Below are positions 8,018 through 16,619 of a stretch of 33,718 bases of DNA, one piece after another (within the stretch, counting starts at the first letter, position 1; each line of letters opens with the position of its first letter). The notes under the pieces are model-generated. The model ran no database searches. It was not told the DNA's origin and saw nothing but the letters and a program-made list of their open reading frames with translations. The DNA comes from Planctomycetota bacterium (GTDB taxonomy: Bacteria; Planctomycetota; UBA8742; UBA2392). The DNA lies in NCBI GenBank assembly GCA_003576915.1, contig QEVF01000036.1:1-33718 (forward strand). The letters are read 5' to 3'. The translations under genes were made by a program, and so were the position numbers.

Positions 8018-10402
8018 ATGAAAATCGCCTGCATCGGCGGCGGGCCTGCCGGCCTCTACTTCAGCATTCTGATGAAGAAGCAGGACCCGCGCCACGAAAT
8101 CGACGTTTACGAGCGCAACCGCATCAACGACACATTCGGCTGGGGCGTGGTGTTTTCCGACGAGACTCTGGGCATTTTCGAGCGAGCCGACGCCGAAAGT
8201 CTGGCCGAAATCCGCCGCCACTTTGCCTACTGGAGCGACATCGACGTCTTCTTCAAAGGCGAGCGCATCCGCAGCACCGGCCACGGTTTCTGCGGCATGG
8301 CCCGGGTCAAGCTGTTGCAGATTCTGGAAGCAAGGGCCCAGGCCCTGGGCGTAAACGTGCACCACCAGGTCGAGGTCAGCGACCTTGCGCCCTACCGCGG
8401 CGCTGACCTGATTCTGGCCTGTGACGGCGTGAACAGCCGCGTGCGCGAACTCTACGCCCCGGTGTTCAAGCCCTCCCTGGACTGGCGCAAGTGCAAGTTC
8501 ACATGGCTGGGGGCGGCCATGAAGCTTCCGGCCTTTACGTTCATCTTCAAGGAGAACCAGCATGGCCTGTTTCAGGTCCATGCCTACCCGTTTGACGAGA
8601 ACACCAGTACGTTTATTGTCGAATGCCGCGAAGAAGTCTGGAAAAAGGCGGGACTGGACCGGGCCGACGAGGCAGCGACAGTCGCGTACATGGAAAGGCT
8701 GTTCGCCGAGTTTCTGGGCGGGGCGAGACTGCTGAGCAACCGTTCGCTGTGGCGGACGTTTCCCACGATCCGTAACGAGCGCTGGCACCACGAGAACATC
8801 GTGCTCGCGGGCGACGCGGTGCACACGGCGCACTTCAGTATCGGCAGCGGGACCAAGCTGGCCATGGAGGATGCCATTGAGCTGGCGCGCTGTATGGGGG
8901 AGCGGAGGGGCGAACCGGTGCCGGTGTTGCTGGCCGAGTACGAAAAGCGCCGCCGCCCCGAAGTCGAACGGCTGCAGAAGACAGCGCAAACGAGCCTGGA
9001 GTGGTTCGAGAACACCCAGCGCTACATGGACATGACTCCGCTGCAACTGACGTTCTCGCTCATGACGCGCAGCAAGAGCATTACCTACGACAACCTGAAG
9101 CTGCGGGATCCCGAACTCGTGCGCCGCGTGACGGAAGAGTGGAACCGCCACCTCGGCTTCCGTAACGCCGGCAGCCTTCCGGTGTCCCGCCCGTCCCAAA
9201 CACCCCATCGAGATGACAGGGCGCCCGCAGGCAAGATGCCGGCGACACCACTGGCCGATGCTCCGCCCGACGTCAAGCCGGTGTCTGACCGTCTCAAGCG
9301 TGTCAAGGACACCGAGGTCGCCGAGATTCCCCCGCCGCTTTTCACGCCCTTTAAGCTGCGCGGCTGCACGCTGCAAAACCGCATCGTTGTTTCACCCATG
9401 TGCATGTACTCCTGCACCGACGGCATGCCCAACGACTGGACCCTGGTGCACCTGGGTTCCCGGGCCGTGGGCGGCGCGGGCCTGGTCATCGCCGAGGCCA
9501 CGGCCGTCTGCCCCGAAGGCCGCATCACGCCCGGCTGCGCCGGGATCTGGCGCGACGAGCATGTGCCCGCCTGGAAGCGCGTGGTCGATTTCGCCCACGC
9601 CCACAGTGCCGCGAAGATCGGCCTGCAGATCGCCCACGCCGGCCGCAAGGCTTCCTGCCACCGCCCCTGGGAAGGGGGCAAGCCCCTGACGCAGGGCGCC
9701 TGGCCTACGCTGGCCCCTTCGGCTCTGCCCTATGACACGGGCTACCCGCCGCCCCGTGCGATGACCCTGGGCGACATCGACCGACTCAAGGCGGAGTTTG
9801 CGGCAGCCGCACGCCGGGCTCTGGCCGCGGGTTTTGACTGGCTCGAGCTGCATTGTGCCCACGGATATCTGCTCAATTCCTTCATCAGCGCCCTGACCAA
9901 CCGCCGCACAGACGCCTATGGCGGCCCCCTGGAAAACCGCATGCGCCTGCCGCTTGAGGCCCTGCGCGAGGTGCGGCAGGTCTGGACCGACAAGCCGCTC
10001 TCCGTTCGCATCTCGACGACGGAATGGGCCGAGGGCGGCCTGAGCGACAGCGACCGCGTCTTCATCGCGAGGGCCCTGGTGGAAAACGGCGCGGATATCA
10101 TTGATTGTTCGGCGGGCGGCGTGGTGCCGCACCAGAAGCCCGTGTATGGCCGCATGTTTCAGGTGCCGTTTTCCGACCAGATCCGCCATGAGGCCGGGGT
10201 GCCTACGATGGCGGTGGGCAACATCGTCAGCGCCGACCAGTGCAACACCATTTTGGCCGCGGGCCGCGCTGACCTGTGCCTGATGGCGCGGGCCCACCTG
10301 GCCGACGCCTACTTCGGCCTACACGCCGCCGAGGCTTACGGAGTGGACGTGCACTGGCCCAATCAGTATCTCGCGGCCAAGCCCCGGAGGCGCAAGGGCT
10401 GA
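8018..10402 (+). CDS. Fused FAD monooxygenase / Old Yellow Enzyme (anthraniloyl- or salicylyl-CoA hydroxylase type)
   Basis: The 794-residue protein joins two flavoenzymes. Residues 1-~385 are a single-component aromatic hydroxylase with FAD-binding GGGPAGLY at 7-14 and the second FAD motif GDAVHTAHFSIGSG near 266. Residues ~430-790 are an NADH:flavin oxidoreductase of the YqjM/OYE class (PMCMYS, AHAGRKAS, HGYLLNSFISALTNRR, DAYGG). This order is that of 2-aminobenzoyl-CoA monooxygenase/reductase and of bifunctional salicylyl-CoA 5-hydroxylases. These hydroxylate and reduce CoA-activated aromatics during aerobic degradation. No CoA ligase or downstream pathway gene is present, so the substrate is undecided. 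The linker (~385-425) is Pro/Ala-rich and looks inserted. The ATG is preceded by TAACGT six bases upstream and no Shine-Dalgarno. The stop overlaps the plsC start (TGATG). Confidence 0.85.
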   Translation: MKIACIGGGPAGLYFSILMKKQDPRHEIDVYERNRINDTFGWGVVFSDETLGIFERADAESLAEIRRHFAYWSDIDVFFKGERIRSTGHGFCGMARVKLLQILEARAQALGVNVHHQVEVSDLAPYRGADLILACDGVNSRVRELYAPVFKPSLDWRKCKFTWLGAAMKLPAFTFIFKENQHGLFQVHAYPFDENTSTFIVECREEVWKKAGLDRADEAATVAYMERLFAEFLGGARLLSNRSLWRTFPTIRNERWHHENIVLAGDAVHTAHFSIGSGTKLAMEDAIELARCMGERRGEPVPVLLAEYEKRRRPEVERLQKTAQTSLEWFENTQRYMDMTPLQLTFSLMTRSKSITYDNLKLRDPELVRRVTEEWNRHLGFRNAGSLPVSRPSQTPHRDDRAPAGKMPATPLADAPPDVKPVSDRLKRVKDTEVAEIPPPLFTPFKLRGCTLQNRIVVSPMCMYSCTDGMPNDWTLVHLGSRAVGGAGLVIAEATAVCPEGRITPGCAGIWRDEHVPAWKRVVDFAHAHSAAKIGLQIAHAGRKASCHRPWEGGKPLTQGAWPTLAPSALPYDTGYPPPRAMTLGDIDRLKAEFAAAARRALAAGFDWLELHCAHGYLLNSFISALTNRRTDAYGGPLENRMRLPLEALREVRQVWTDKPLSVRISTTEWAEGGLSDSDRVFIARALVENGADIIDCSAGGVVPHQKPVYGRMFQVPFSDQIRHEAGVPTMAVGNIVSADQCNTILAAGRADLCLMARAHLADAYFGLHAAEAYGVDVHWPNQYLAAKPRRRKG

Positions 10403-11229
10403 TGGCGGCGTCTTCACACATGCTGGTGGACCTCACGCCCCTGACCGGCTGGCGCCGCTTCCTTTATCAATTTGCCGTGCGCGCCGCCGCCGCCGTCTGG
10501 CGGCTGCTGTTTCGCTGGCGCGTGCGCGGCACCGCACACATCCCGCGCCACGGTCCGCTGATCGTGATTTCGAACCACCCCAGCTACCTCGATCCGCCCA
10601 CGCTGGTCGGCATCATGATCTATTTTGCCGGTCGCGACCTCTCGATCATGGCCTGGGACAAGCTGTTTCAGTTCCCCGTCGTCCGCTTCTGGGTCAAGGC
10701 CTACAAGGCCTTCCCTGTGGACCGCAAGAACCCCGGCCGCGGCCCCTACCAGACCCTGCTGCACATCCTGCAGCAGGGAGGCGCCGCCGGCATATTTCCC
10801 GAGGGCAGCCGCTCCGCCGGCCGCCTCATGGGCGAATGGAAGCCGGGGGCCCTGCGCGCGGCCTACGCCACGCAGGCCACCATCTTGCCCATCACGATGG
10901 TGACCACGGGCGAGTTCTGGCCCCGACAGGCGCTCCTGCCGCGCTTCTTCCGGCGGCAGGAAGTCGTGATTCACCCGCCCCTGACCTTCGAGCAGTACAT
11001 GGCAGACAGGCCGCCGGAGATGCATGAAAAGCAGTACCTCGAGGTGCTCGAGCAGCGCATCCGCGCCATCATCAACGGCCCCATCGAAAGGCGGCAGGCG
11101 GAGTTCGCCCGCCGCAAGATCGAACTGATCGAGGCCAGGCTGGCCCCGCAGCAACCGACCGACAAAGCAGCCCTGAGGCGGGCCAGGCGTGCGCAAGCTC
11201 GGGCGCGGCTGGGACCGATTTCCCCCTAA
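10402..11229 (+). CDS. plsC: 1-acyl-sn-glycerol-3-phosphate acyltransferase family (PlsC-like)
   Basis: The 275-residue membrane-associated protein has the LPLAT hallmarks: NHPSYLDPP near residue 52 (the HX4D catalytic box) and FPEGSRS near 132. A hydrophobic segment (~20-35) precedes the domain. It should transfer an acyl group to lysophosphatidate or a related lyso-lipid at the inner membrane. The start codon overlaps the upstream stop by one base, indicating translational coupling to the aromatic-CoA monooxygenase; why these two are coupled is not clear. The C-terminal ~50 residues are Arg/Ala-rich and unlike the core family. Several PlsC paralogues occur in most genomes, so the essential lipid enzyme may be elsewhere. 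Confidence 0.8.
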   Translation: MAASSHMLVDLTPLTGWRRFLYQFAVRAAAAVWRLLFRWRVRGTAHIPRHGPLIVISNHPSYLDPPTLVGIMIYFAGRDLSIMAWDKLFQFPVVRFWVKAYKAFPVDRKNPGRGPYQTLLHILQQGGAAGIFPEGSRSAGRLMGEWKPGALRAAYATQATILPITMVTTGEFWPRQALLPRFFRRQEVVIHPPLTFEQYMADRPPEMHEKQYLEVLEQRIRAIINGPIERRQAEFARRKIELIEARLAPQQPTDKAALRRARRAQARARLGPISP

Positions 11230-11295
11230 ACAGGCCATGGGTCCGTGATATAGTCCTCGCCCCTTGAATTCGACCGTGTGGTCGGGGAGTCTGTC

Positions 11296-11736
11296 ATGGC
11301 TATCGTGCTGCGTGTGGCGCCCCTGCTGGCGCTGATGCTGCTGGCCGGCTGCACCCTGACGGAATCCGGCGCCATGCCCGAAGTCCGCTGGGGCGAAACC
11401 TACAGCGATGTGCCCGAGCCCAGGGGCTTTTCGCGTCACGACAATCCGCCGTTTTCGCGCGAGGATTCGAGTTCCGGCAAGCGTCTGGTGGGCAGCTACT
11501 CCTACCGGGCCGACGGCGTGGTCAAGCCCAAACCCCTGTCCGAGTTTTACCGGGCAGAGCTGGCCCAGCGGGGCTGGACCTTTGTGAACGAAACCCTGGA
11601 TGAAGAGAAGAGCGCCTTCAAGGCGCGCTACACCAAGGGTGAAGACAAGCTCGACCTGGTGCTGTGGGTCGAACTCAGGAAGTCTCCCGCTTTCAGCGTC
11701 CTTACGATCAAGATGAACGATCCCTACGGCAACTAA
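11296..11736 (+). CDS. Lipoprotein of unknown function
   Basis: The 146-residue protein begins with a lipoprotein signal peptide (LMLLAGC, acylated Cys19). The mature part is soluble, with a GSYSYRADGVVKPKPLSEFYRAEL stretch resembling small periplasmic or outer-membrane lipoproteins whose role is unknown. The start at 11296 is preferred because CGGGGAG lies just upstream. A -10-like TATAGT is at 11249-11254. Only two bases separate its stop from the start of the cyclophilin gene, so the two probably form an operon and may act together in the envelope. Confidence 0.7.
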   Translation: MAIVLRVAPLLALMLLAGCTLTESGAMPEVRWGETYSDVPEPRGFSRHDNPPFSREDSSSGKRLVGSYSYRADGVVKPKPLSEFYRAELAQRGWTFVNETLDEEKSAFKARYTKGEDKLDLVLWVELRKSPAFSVLTIKMNDPYGN

Positions 11737-11738
11737 CC

Positions 11739-13625
11739 ATGTCGCAATCCAAGTACAAGCAGCCCCTCTCCGCCTCTGCCGACAAGCACCGCGATATTGT
11801 TCCGCGCACGGGTATGGGCGCCGGCGCCATTTTCGTGGAGTCGGCGGGCAAGTTCCTCGGCACCTATGGCAAGGTTCTGGTGCCGGTGATCCTGCTGCTG
11901 ATCGTGGCCGTGTTCACCTATTATTTCGTCTCGAACATCAGCGGCGAAAGCAACAAGAAGCTGCGCATGCAGATTGACGAGGCGGCGCACGCCGACAAGC
12001 CCGACGCGCTCAAGGACAAGTTTGAGACCGTGCTGGCGGACGTCGAGAAGGACGGCGACGACGACCTTCTGGCCTACGCCCATTTCCGCTGGTGCATCCG
12101 CGCCGCGGAGCTCACCACGCGGCCCTACAAGCTTGACCAGCTCGAGAAAACCACGGCATTGCTTGCGGCCTACATCGAGAAATTCGGTGAGTCCAAGGGC
12201 CTTGAGGGGCAGGCCGCCAAGGTCAAGGCCATCCACGGCCAGCTTTCCGACGACCTCAAGTTCATGAAGGAGAATGCCGCCAAGCTTCCCTTCACCAAGG
12301 ACAGCAAGGCTGACAAACCCGCCGTGAAGACCGCCGCGGCGCCCGCCAATCCCATTGTCGTGTTCGTCACCTCACGGGGCACCCTGCGTTTTGAACTCTT
12401 CGAAGACGGCGCATCCAACGCGGTCAAGAACATGGTCAGTCTGGTGGAGGAAGGGTACTTCGACCGCACGGATTTCGACGCCCTGGAGTTCGCCAACAAG
12501 TTCAACCCCTCACCCGATTTCCGTTATGCCACGGTGATCAAGGCCGGCACCGAGGGCCGCCCCAAGGGCGTGAAGCTCGAGAAGCCCACGGGCAAAGAGA
12601 AGGACGAAAAGGCGGACGTCGTGCCCAAGAAGAACCCCTACACCATCGACTACGAGGGGGACAACTCCAAGGAGTTCCAGGCCGGCACCATCGCGTTTAG
12701 CCGCGACCCCGACGAAACCAGCCGCGCCCGCGCGGAGTTCTTTGTCGTGGTGGAGCCTTCGCCCGCCCTGCGCACGCGCTTTGCGCCGCTGGGCAAGCTG
12801 GCGGCTGCCGGCGAAGAACTGGCCGCGCAGCTCGAGGTGGTCAAGCGCCTGGACCAGGCCAACATCTACTACGCCTACGTCGAGCAGAAGCGCGAGGGCA
12901 GCGACTACCGCCCCAAGGTCTACTACGACGGTTGGCCCGTGCCCACGGTCAAGCGCGACGAGCCGCCCAAGCCCCTGCGCTTTGGCGAGCTGCCCCTTGA
13001 GATCAACGACAAGGAAAACCCCCTGGTGGTCATCGAACTGGAAAGCGGCGACGTGCTCATCGAGCTGGCCGAGGACGTGACGCCGAACACCGTGAAGAAC
13101 TTCATCAGCCTGATCGAGGAGAGGTTCTTCAACAAGGATTGCTCGTTCTATCGCGTCGAGGGCACGGGTCAGGGCGTCGTCGCCATTGAACGCGCCGGCG
13201 CCGGCGCGCGCATCGTGCAGGGTGGCCGGGCCTCAAGCTACCAGCACGATTACACGATCAAGAACGAAGCGGTGGACAACGCCAGATACGACGAGGCCCG
13301 CTTCCGCAACCGTCGCGGCACCATCGCCATGGCCCGTACCAACGACCTGCACAGCGCCTCGACGGAGTTCTTCGTGAATCTCAAGGACTTCCCGATGTGG
13401 GACAAGAAGGCTTCACCCTATTGCGTGTTCGGGCGCGTGCTGGAAGGCCTCAACCTGCTGGAAGAGGTGAAGGCCAACGACAAGATTGTAAGCGTGAAGG
13501 TGATTCGCAAGCGCACGGGCGAATACCTGCCCGAGGTCAAGTACAAGGACAAGGGCGCCTACGAAAAGAAGAAGAAGGTTGACCCGCCCAAGGACGAACC
13601 GAAGAAGGACGACGAGAAGAAGTAA
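11739..13625 (+). CDS. Membrane-anchored protein with two cyclophilin-type PPIase domains
   Basis: The 628-residue protein has one N-terminal membrane helix (VLVPVILLLIVAVFTYYFV, ~47-65) and a helical region to ~185. A first, divergent cyclophilin domain spans ~205-390 (RGTLRFELFEDGASNAVKNMVSLVEE) and a second ~430-600 (GDVLIELAEDVTPNTVKNFISLIEE). Orientation suggests the domains face the periplasm, where they could assist folding of exported proteins. In the second domain the usual FHRVI becomes FYRVE and GSQFF becomes STEFF, so catalysis may be weak; the first domain is further degenerate. A charged Lys/Asp/Pro tail ends the protein. It is co-transcribed with the preceding lipoprotein gene. 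Confidence 0.8.
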   Translation: MSQSKYKQPLSASADKHRDIVPRTGMGAGAIFVESAGKFLGTYGKVLVPVILLLIVAVFTYYFVSNISGESNKKLRMQIDEAAHADKPDALKDKFETVLADVEKDGDDDLLAYAHFRWCIRAAELTTRPYKLDQLEKTTALLAAYIEKFGESKGLEGQAAKVKAIHGQLSDDLKFMKENAAKLPFTKDSKADKPAVKTAAAPANPIVVFVTSRGTLRFELFEDGASNAVKNMVSLVEEGYFDRTDFDALEFANKFNPSPDFRYATVIKAGTEGRPKGVKLEKPTGKEKDEKADVVPKKNPYTIDYEGDNSKEFQAGTIAFSRDPDETSRARAEFFVVVEPSPALRTRFAPLGKLAAAGEELAAQLEVVKRLDQANIYYAYVEQKREGSDYRPKVYYDGWPVPTVKRDEPPKPLRFGELPLEINDKENPLVVIELESGDVLIELAEDVTPNTVKNFISLIEERFFNKDCSFYRVEGTGQGVVAIERAGAGARIVQGGRASSYQHDYTIKNEAVDNARYDEARFRNRRGTIAMARTNDLHSASTEFFVNLKDFPMWDKKASPYCVFGRVLEGLNLLEEVKANDKIVSVKVIRKRTGEYLPEVKYKDKGAYEKKKKVDPPKDEPKKDDEKK

Positions 13626-13631
13626 CCGCTT

Positions 13632-13700
13632 CAGCTCACGCAGAGACGCCGGGCCCGCAGAGAAGGCAATCCTCTGCTTCCCGCATCTCTGCGTGAACTG
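13632..13700. repeat. Nested inverted repeat built on a tcacgcagaga motif
   Basis: Bases 13632-13646 and 13686-13700 pair over 15 positions with one mismatch (11 bp perfect, tcacgcagaga/tctctgcgtga). Inside, gcagag (13657-13662) pairs with ctctgc (13672-13677). It fills the gap between the cyclophilin and ychF genes and could act as a terminator without a T-tract. 'Acgcagaga' units are also known as short dispersed repeats in several bacterial phyla. Confidence 0.5.
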
Positions 13701-13716
13701 CTTTCAAGGGTGTAAC

Positions 13717-14814
13717 ATGGGTTTCAAGTGCGGCATCGTTGGCCTGCCCAACGTCGGAAAATCCACGATCTTCAACGCCATCACGGCCTCCGAGCAGGCC
13801 GCGGCTGCGAATTACCCCTTCTGCACCATCGAGCCCAACACGGGCATGGTGCCGGTTCCGGACCCGCGCATCGACCGTCTGGTCCAGATCGTCAAGCCCG
13901 CCAAGGTTCAGCCGGCGATGATGCAGTTCGTGGACATCGCAGGCCTGGTCAAGGGCGCCTCGGAGAACGCCGGGCTCGGCAACAAGTTCCTCAGCCACAT
14001 CCGCGACGTAGATGCCATTGCCCACATCGTGCGCTGCTTTGAGGACACGGACATCATCCACGTGATGGACTCCGTCGATCCCCTGCGCGATATCGAGGTG
14101 ATTGAGGCTGAGCTGGCCATCAAGGACATGGAAACGCTGGATGCCCGCATCGAGCGTGTCGAAAAGCTCTCGCGCAGCGGCGACAAAGAAGCCCAGCGCC
14201 AGTTCAACGTGCTCAAAAGAGTCCGCGACCACCTGGACGGCGGCGGCCAGGCCCGGGAAGTCAAACTGGACGACAACGACCGCCCCATCATCGACGAGAT
14301 GCGCCTGCTCACGGACAAGCCCGTGCTGTTCGTGGCCAACGTTCACGAGAAGGACCTGCCCGCCGGCAACCGCTTCAGCGACGCCGTCAGGAAGTGGGCC
14401 GCCGACCACGGCGCCGGCTGCGTGCTGATTTCGGGCAAGATCGAAAGCGAGATCGCCCTTCTGCCGCGTGAGGAGCGCGCCAGCTTTCTTGAAGGGCTGG
14501 GCCTGAGCCACAGCGGCCTGGACAACCTCATCAACGCCGGATACCGGCTGCTGGGCCTGAGAACCTACTTCACCGCGGGCCCCAAGGAAGTGCGCGCCTG
14601 GACCATCCACGCAGGGGACACCGCACCCGTTGCCGCCGGCAAGATCCACAGCGACTTCCAGCGCGGCTTCATCGCCGCTGACTGCATCAGTTTCAAGGAT
14701 TACGATCAATACGGCGGTGAACAGTCGGCCAAGGCCGCCGGGCGCATGCGCACCGAGGGCAAGAGTTACGTCGTCGAAGACGGCGACGTAATTCTGTTCC
14801 ACTTCAACGTTTAG
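13717..14814 (+). CDS. ychF: YchF/OLA1-family GTP/ATP-binding translation-associated protein
   Basis: At 365 residues it has the usual YchF length. The P-loop is GLPNVGKS (9-16), the switch region has the DIAGLVKGAS motif (~72-81), and the usual NKxD is replaced by NVHEKD, as in this family, which prefers ATP. A C-terminal TGS domain begins near FTAGPKEVRAW. YchF associates with ribosomes and stress responses. The ATG at 13717 has AAGGG eight bases upstream; the open frame before it continues into the intergenic repeat and is not coding. It is a single gene with its own leader. Confidence 0.9.
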   Translation: MGFKCGIVGLPNVGKSTIFNAITASEQAAAANYPFCTIEPNTGMVPVPDPRIDRLVQIVKPAKVQPAMMQFVDIAGLVKGASENAGLGNKFLSHIRDVDAIAHIVRCFEDTDIIHVMDSVDPLRDIEVIEAELAIKDMETLDARIERVEKLSRSGDKEAQRQFNVLKRVRDHLDGGGQAREVKLDDNDRPIIDEMRLLTDKPVLFVANVHEKDLPAGNRFSDAVRKWAADHGAGCVLISGKIESEIALLPREERASFLEGLGLSHSGLDNLINAGYRLLGLRTYFTAGPKEVRAWTIHAGDTAPVAAGKIHSDFQRGFIAADCISFKDYDQYGGEQSAKAAGRMRTEGKSYVVEDGDVILFHFNV

Positions 14815-14854
14815 CGCCCAGGGGCTTTTATTACCCGGCTGCCGCGCCTGTTCG

Positions 14855-14860
14855 TACAAT
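14855..14860 (+). promoter_or_regulatory. -10 box upstream of FG-GAP protein gene
   Basis: TACAAT matches the -10 consensus at five of six positions and lies 33 bases before the ATG at 14893, leaving a leader with AAGGAG five bases before the start. A -35 partner is not clear. Confidence 0.35.
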
Positions 14861-14892
14861 AGTCACCCCTTCCTACCCCTCAAGGAGTGACC

Positions 14893-15990
14893 ATGCTTCG
14901 TGTTTCGCTGCTGTTGGCCTGTGCACTGGGAGCGCTGGTATTGCCGGCACAGGCGTTTGAGGCGCCCAAGATGCTCAAGTCCGGCGACGATCCCCTGGGC
15001 CACCTGCTCAACAAGAAGGAGCGCCTCTACCCTTCGCCCGCCCTGTATGACCTCGACGGCGACGGCTTCAAGGATCTCGTGATCGGCGATCTCTTCGGCA
15101 ACCTCACCGTCAGCAAGGGCAGCAAGGAAGGATTTGGCGCAGAGACCGTTCTCACGGCGGCCGACGGCAAACCCCTCAAGTTCAACAACTGGTGATGCAT
15201 CGGCATGGCTCCACAGTTCGTGGACTTCAACGCCGACGGCCATAACGACATTTTCGCCGCCACCTTTGACGGCTCTCCCTGGGTGGCCCTCGGCGGCAAA
15301 GATGGCTTTCAGCAGCCCCAGCACGTCAAGGACAAGAACGGCGAGCGCGTCATGCTCAGCCAGTACTGGGACTACGAATCCAAGAAGTGGACGCACAAAG
15401 ACCACACAGGCGGCGTGGACCCCAAGGCCCACTGCATCTCCGCCTATGCCTTTGACTGGGACGCCGACGGCGACCTCGACCTTGTGATGGGCGGACGTGA
15501 CGGCTACCTCTGGCTGCAGCTCAATGAGGGCAGCGCCAAGGAGCCCAAGTTCAGCGGCACCAGCCAGCGCATTCTCTGTGGCGAGAAGGCCCTCGACGCC
15601 GGTGACAAGATTACCTCGCCGCGCCTCGTGGATTTTGACGGCGACGGCCTGAGCGACCTGGTCGTAGGCACCTTCGGGGACTCTTACGGAGAAGCCAAGG
15701 GCGGAAGCATCAAGTGGTACCGCAACACGGGCAAGAAGGGCGCACCGGCCTTTGCCCCGGCACAGGTTCTCATTGACGCCTCCGACAAATCGGCCAAGGA
15801 GCCCACACGGCCCGACGGCGGGCTCTACTTCGACCTCGCGGACCTCAACGGCGATGGCCTTCTGGATCTGATCGTCGGCGGTTACTCCATGTGGACCGCT
15901 GACGGCAGCAACAAGGGCCGCGCCGCCGTGGCGCGTAAGCCCTACGTCTGGGTCTACCACCAGAAGTCCAAGACCGACGCATCCAAGTAA
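14893..15990 (+). CDS. Exported FG-GAP/VCBS repeat protein with in-frame UGA (candidate selenocysteine)
   Basis: The reading frame runs from ATG 14893 (AAGGAG five bases upstream) to TAA 15990, with one in-frame TGA at 15193-15195 (codon 101). Before the TGA are a signal peptide (VLPAQA/F cleavage) and a first Ca-binding repeat (DLDGDGFKDLVIGD). After it the same frame continues with four more FG-GAP/VCBS repeats (FNADGHNDI, WDADGDLDL, FDGDGLSDL, LNGDGLLDL). Coding character is strong on both sides. The local sequence is W-(TGA)-C-I-G, and a small hairpin follows 15 bases after the TGA, which fits bacterial Sec insertion. Read through, it is a 365-residue extracytoplasmic beta-propeller-like protein. 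Alternatives are a recent nonsense mutation or a sequencing error. Internal re-initiation at 15205 is unlikely, as there is no ribosome-binding site. Function is unknown. Confidence 0.65.
15193..15227 (+). promoter_or_regulatory. Putative bacterial SECIS: UGA plus downstream hairpin
   Basis: TGA at 15193-15195 is followed by tccac (15210-15214), loop agttc (15215-15219) and gtgga (15220-15224). The apical loop begins about 20 bases after the UGA and has G as its second base. Both spacing and loop G agree with the loose bacterial SECIS rules. The stem is only five pairs, so the call is tentative. Confidence 0.4.
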
Positions 15991-16005
15991 GCGCGCGGCA
16001 TTCTT

Positions 16006-16034
16006 AACCGGGGCGGCCTGGCCGCCCCGGTTTC
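16006..16034 (+). terminator. Intrinsic terminator after FG-GAP gene
   Basis: A 12-bp perfect stem, AACCGGGGCGGC / GCCGCCCCGGTT, is closed by a CTG loop and followed by a short T run. It lies 16 bases after the stop codon. The next ~200 bp hold no gene that I can support. Confidence 0.7.
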
Positions 16035-16243
16035 GTTGCCTGCCAGTTCTTCTGCGGAGGGTCAGCAGCCCCGCGCGCGTTTTTCAGAACGGGAGCTTCA
16101 GGGCCGGGCGGAGAATTGACGATAGGGAAATGTGGAGGTCCGCGGCTGGCGGCGCGGAGAAGCAGGAAAAATCACAAGTAATTTGTGGGTGGTTGCCATA
16201 AGGTGTAAATTATAAAGCACGTATTCCTCTTTGGAGGCGCGCC

Positions 16244-16426
16244 ATGTCCAACTCTTCTGAGTGCAAGTGCGACCGCTGCGGAAAGCAGGAGTACATTCCC
16301 ACTTTCCAGTACGTGAAGTTCGAGGAACGCACAAGGTACTTCTGCAAAGAGTGTTACGAGGAATTGCGCTCCTTTGTCGCCCGCCGCTCCAGTGTCCGCG
16401 TGAGTAAATTCATTCCCATCGGCTAG
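16244..16426 (+). CDS. Small zinc-ribbon protein
   Basis: A 60-residue protein with two CxxC knuckles, C9-x-x-C12 (within CKCDRCGK) and CKEC near residues 34-37, is a likely single zinc-binding ribbon. The remainder is basic, with aromatic residues between the knuckles. It is too small to be an enzyme and may be a nucleic-acid or protein adaptor. GGAGG lies six bases before the ATG. The upstream DNA is unusually AT-rich for this window (around 16170-16220), with possible TTGTGG-17-TAAATT promoter boxes (16183-16211). It sits just before the FlgM-like gene, but a possible terminator and a 193-bp gap separate them. Confidence 0.75.
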   Translation: MSNSSECKCDRCGKQEYIPTFQYVKFEERTRYFCKECYEELRSFVARRSSVRVSKFIPIG

Positions 16427-16479
16427 ACCGACGCTTGGAGTCGTAAACTACATTCGCGTAATGACTTATACAGCAGGAC

Positions 16480-16507
16480 GCCGCCTTGAGCGGCTTTCTG
16501 CGCTTTT
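16480..16507 (+). terminator. Possible terminator after zinc-ribbon gene
   Basis: The stem GCCGC/GCGGC with loop CTTGA is followed by TTTCTGCGCTTTTT. The stem is short, so confidence is limited. Confidence 0.4.
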
Positions 16508-16619
16508 TCAGCACATTGCTCTGAAGCAGCATCGTATTTCTGCCGATAAACCGGATAAGGGGAAGTGTTTGGCCCATCAGCCTGTAGAATGGGTGGGCCG
16601 GGACGGGAAGGAGGATGTC

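Noticed and set aside
6694..8406. Long open frame (570 codons) on the plus strand
   Set aside because: It is antisense to the MFS gene and then runs into the monooxygenase in another frame. GC-rich codon bias leaves such frames open, and the translated sequence has no domain. The same holds for other long shadows (7820-9376 minus, 13636-14859 minus, 14863-15960 minus, 24706-26148 plus).
15205..15990. Separate gene starting at ATG 15205
   Set aside because: It has no ribosome-binding site or signal peptide and is in the same frame as the preceding exported segment, so it is read as the second part of one gene.
16542..16549. Full sigma-28 promoter upstream of flgM
   Set aside because: GCCGATAA is present, but no TAAA-type -35 box lies at the required distance, so it is noted only as a partial match.
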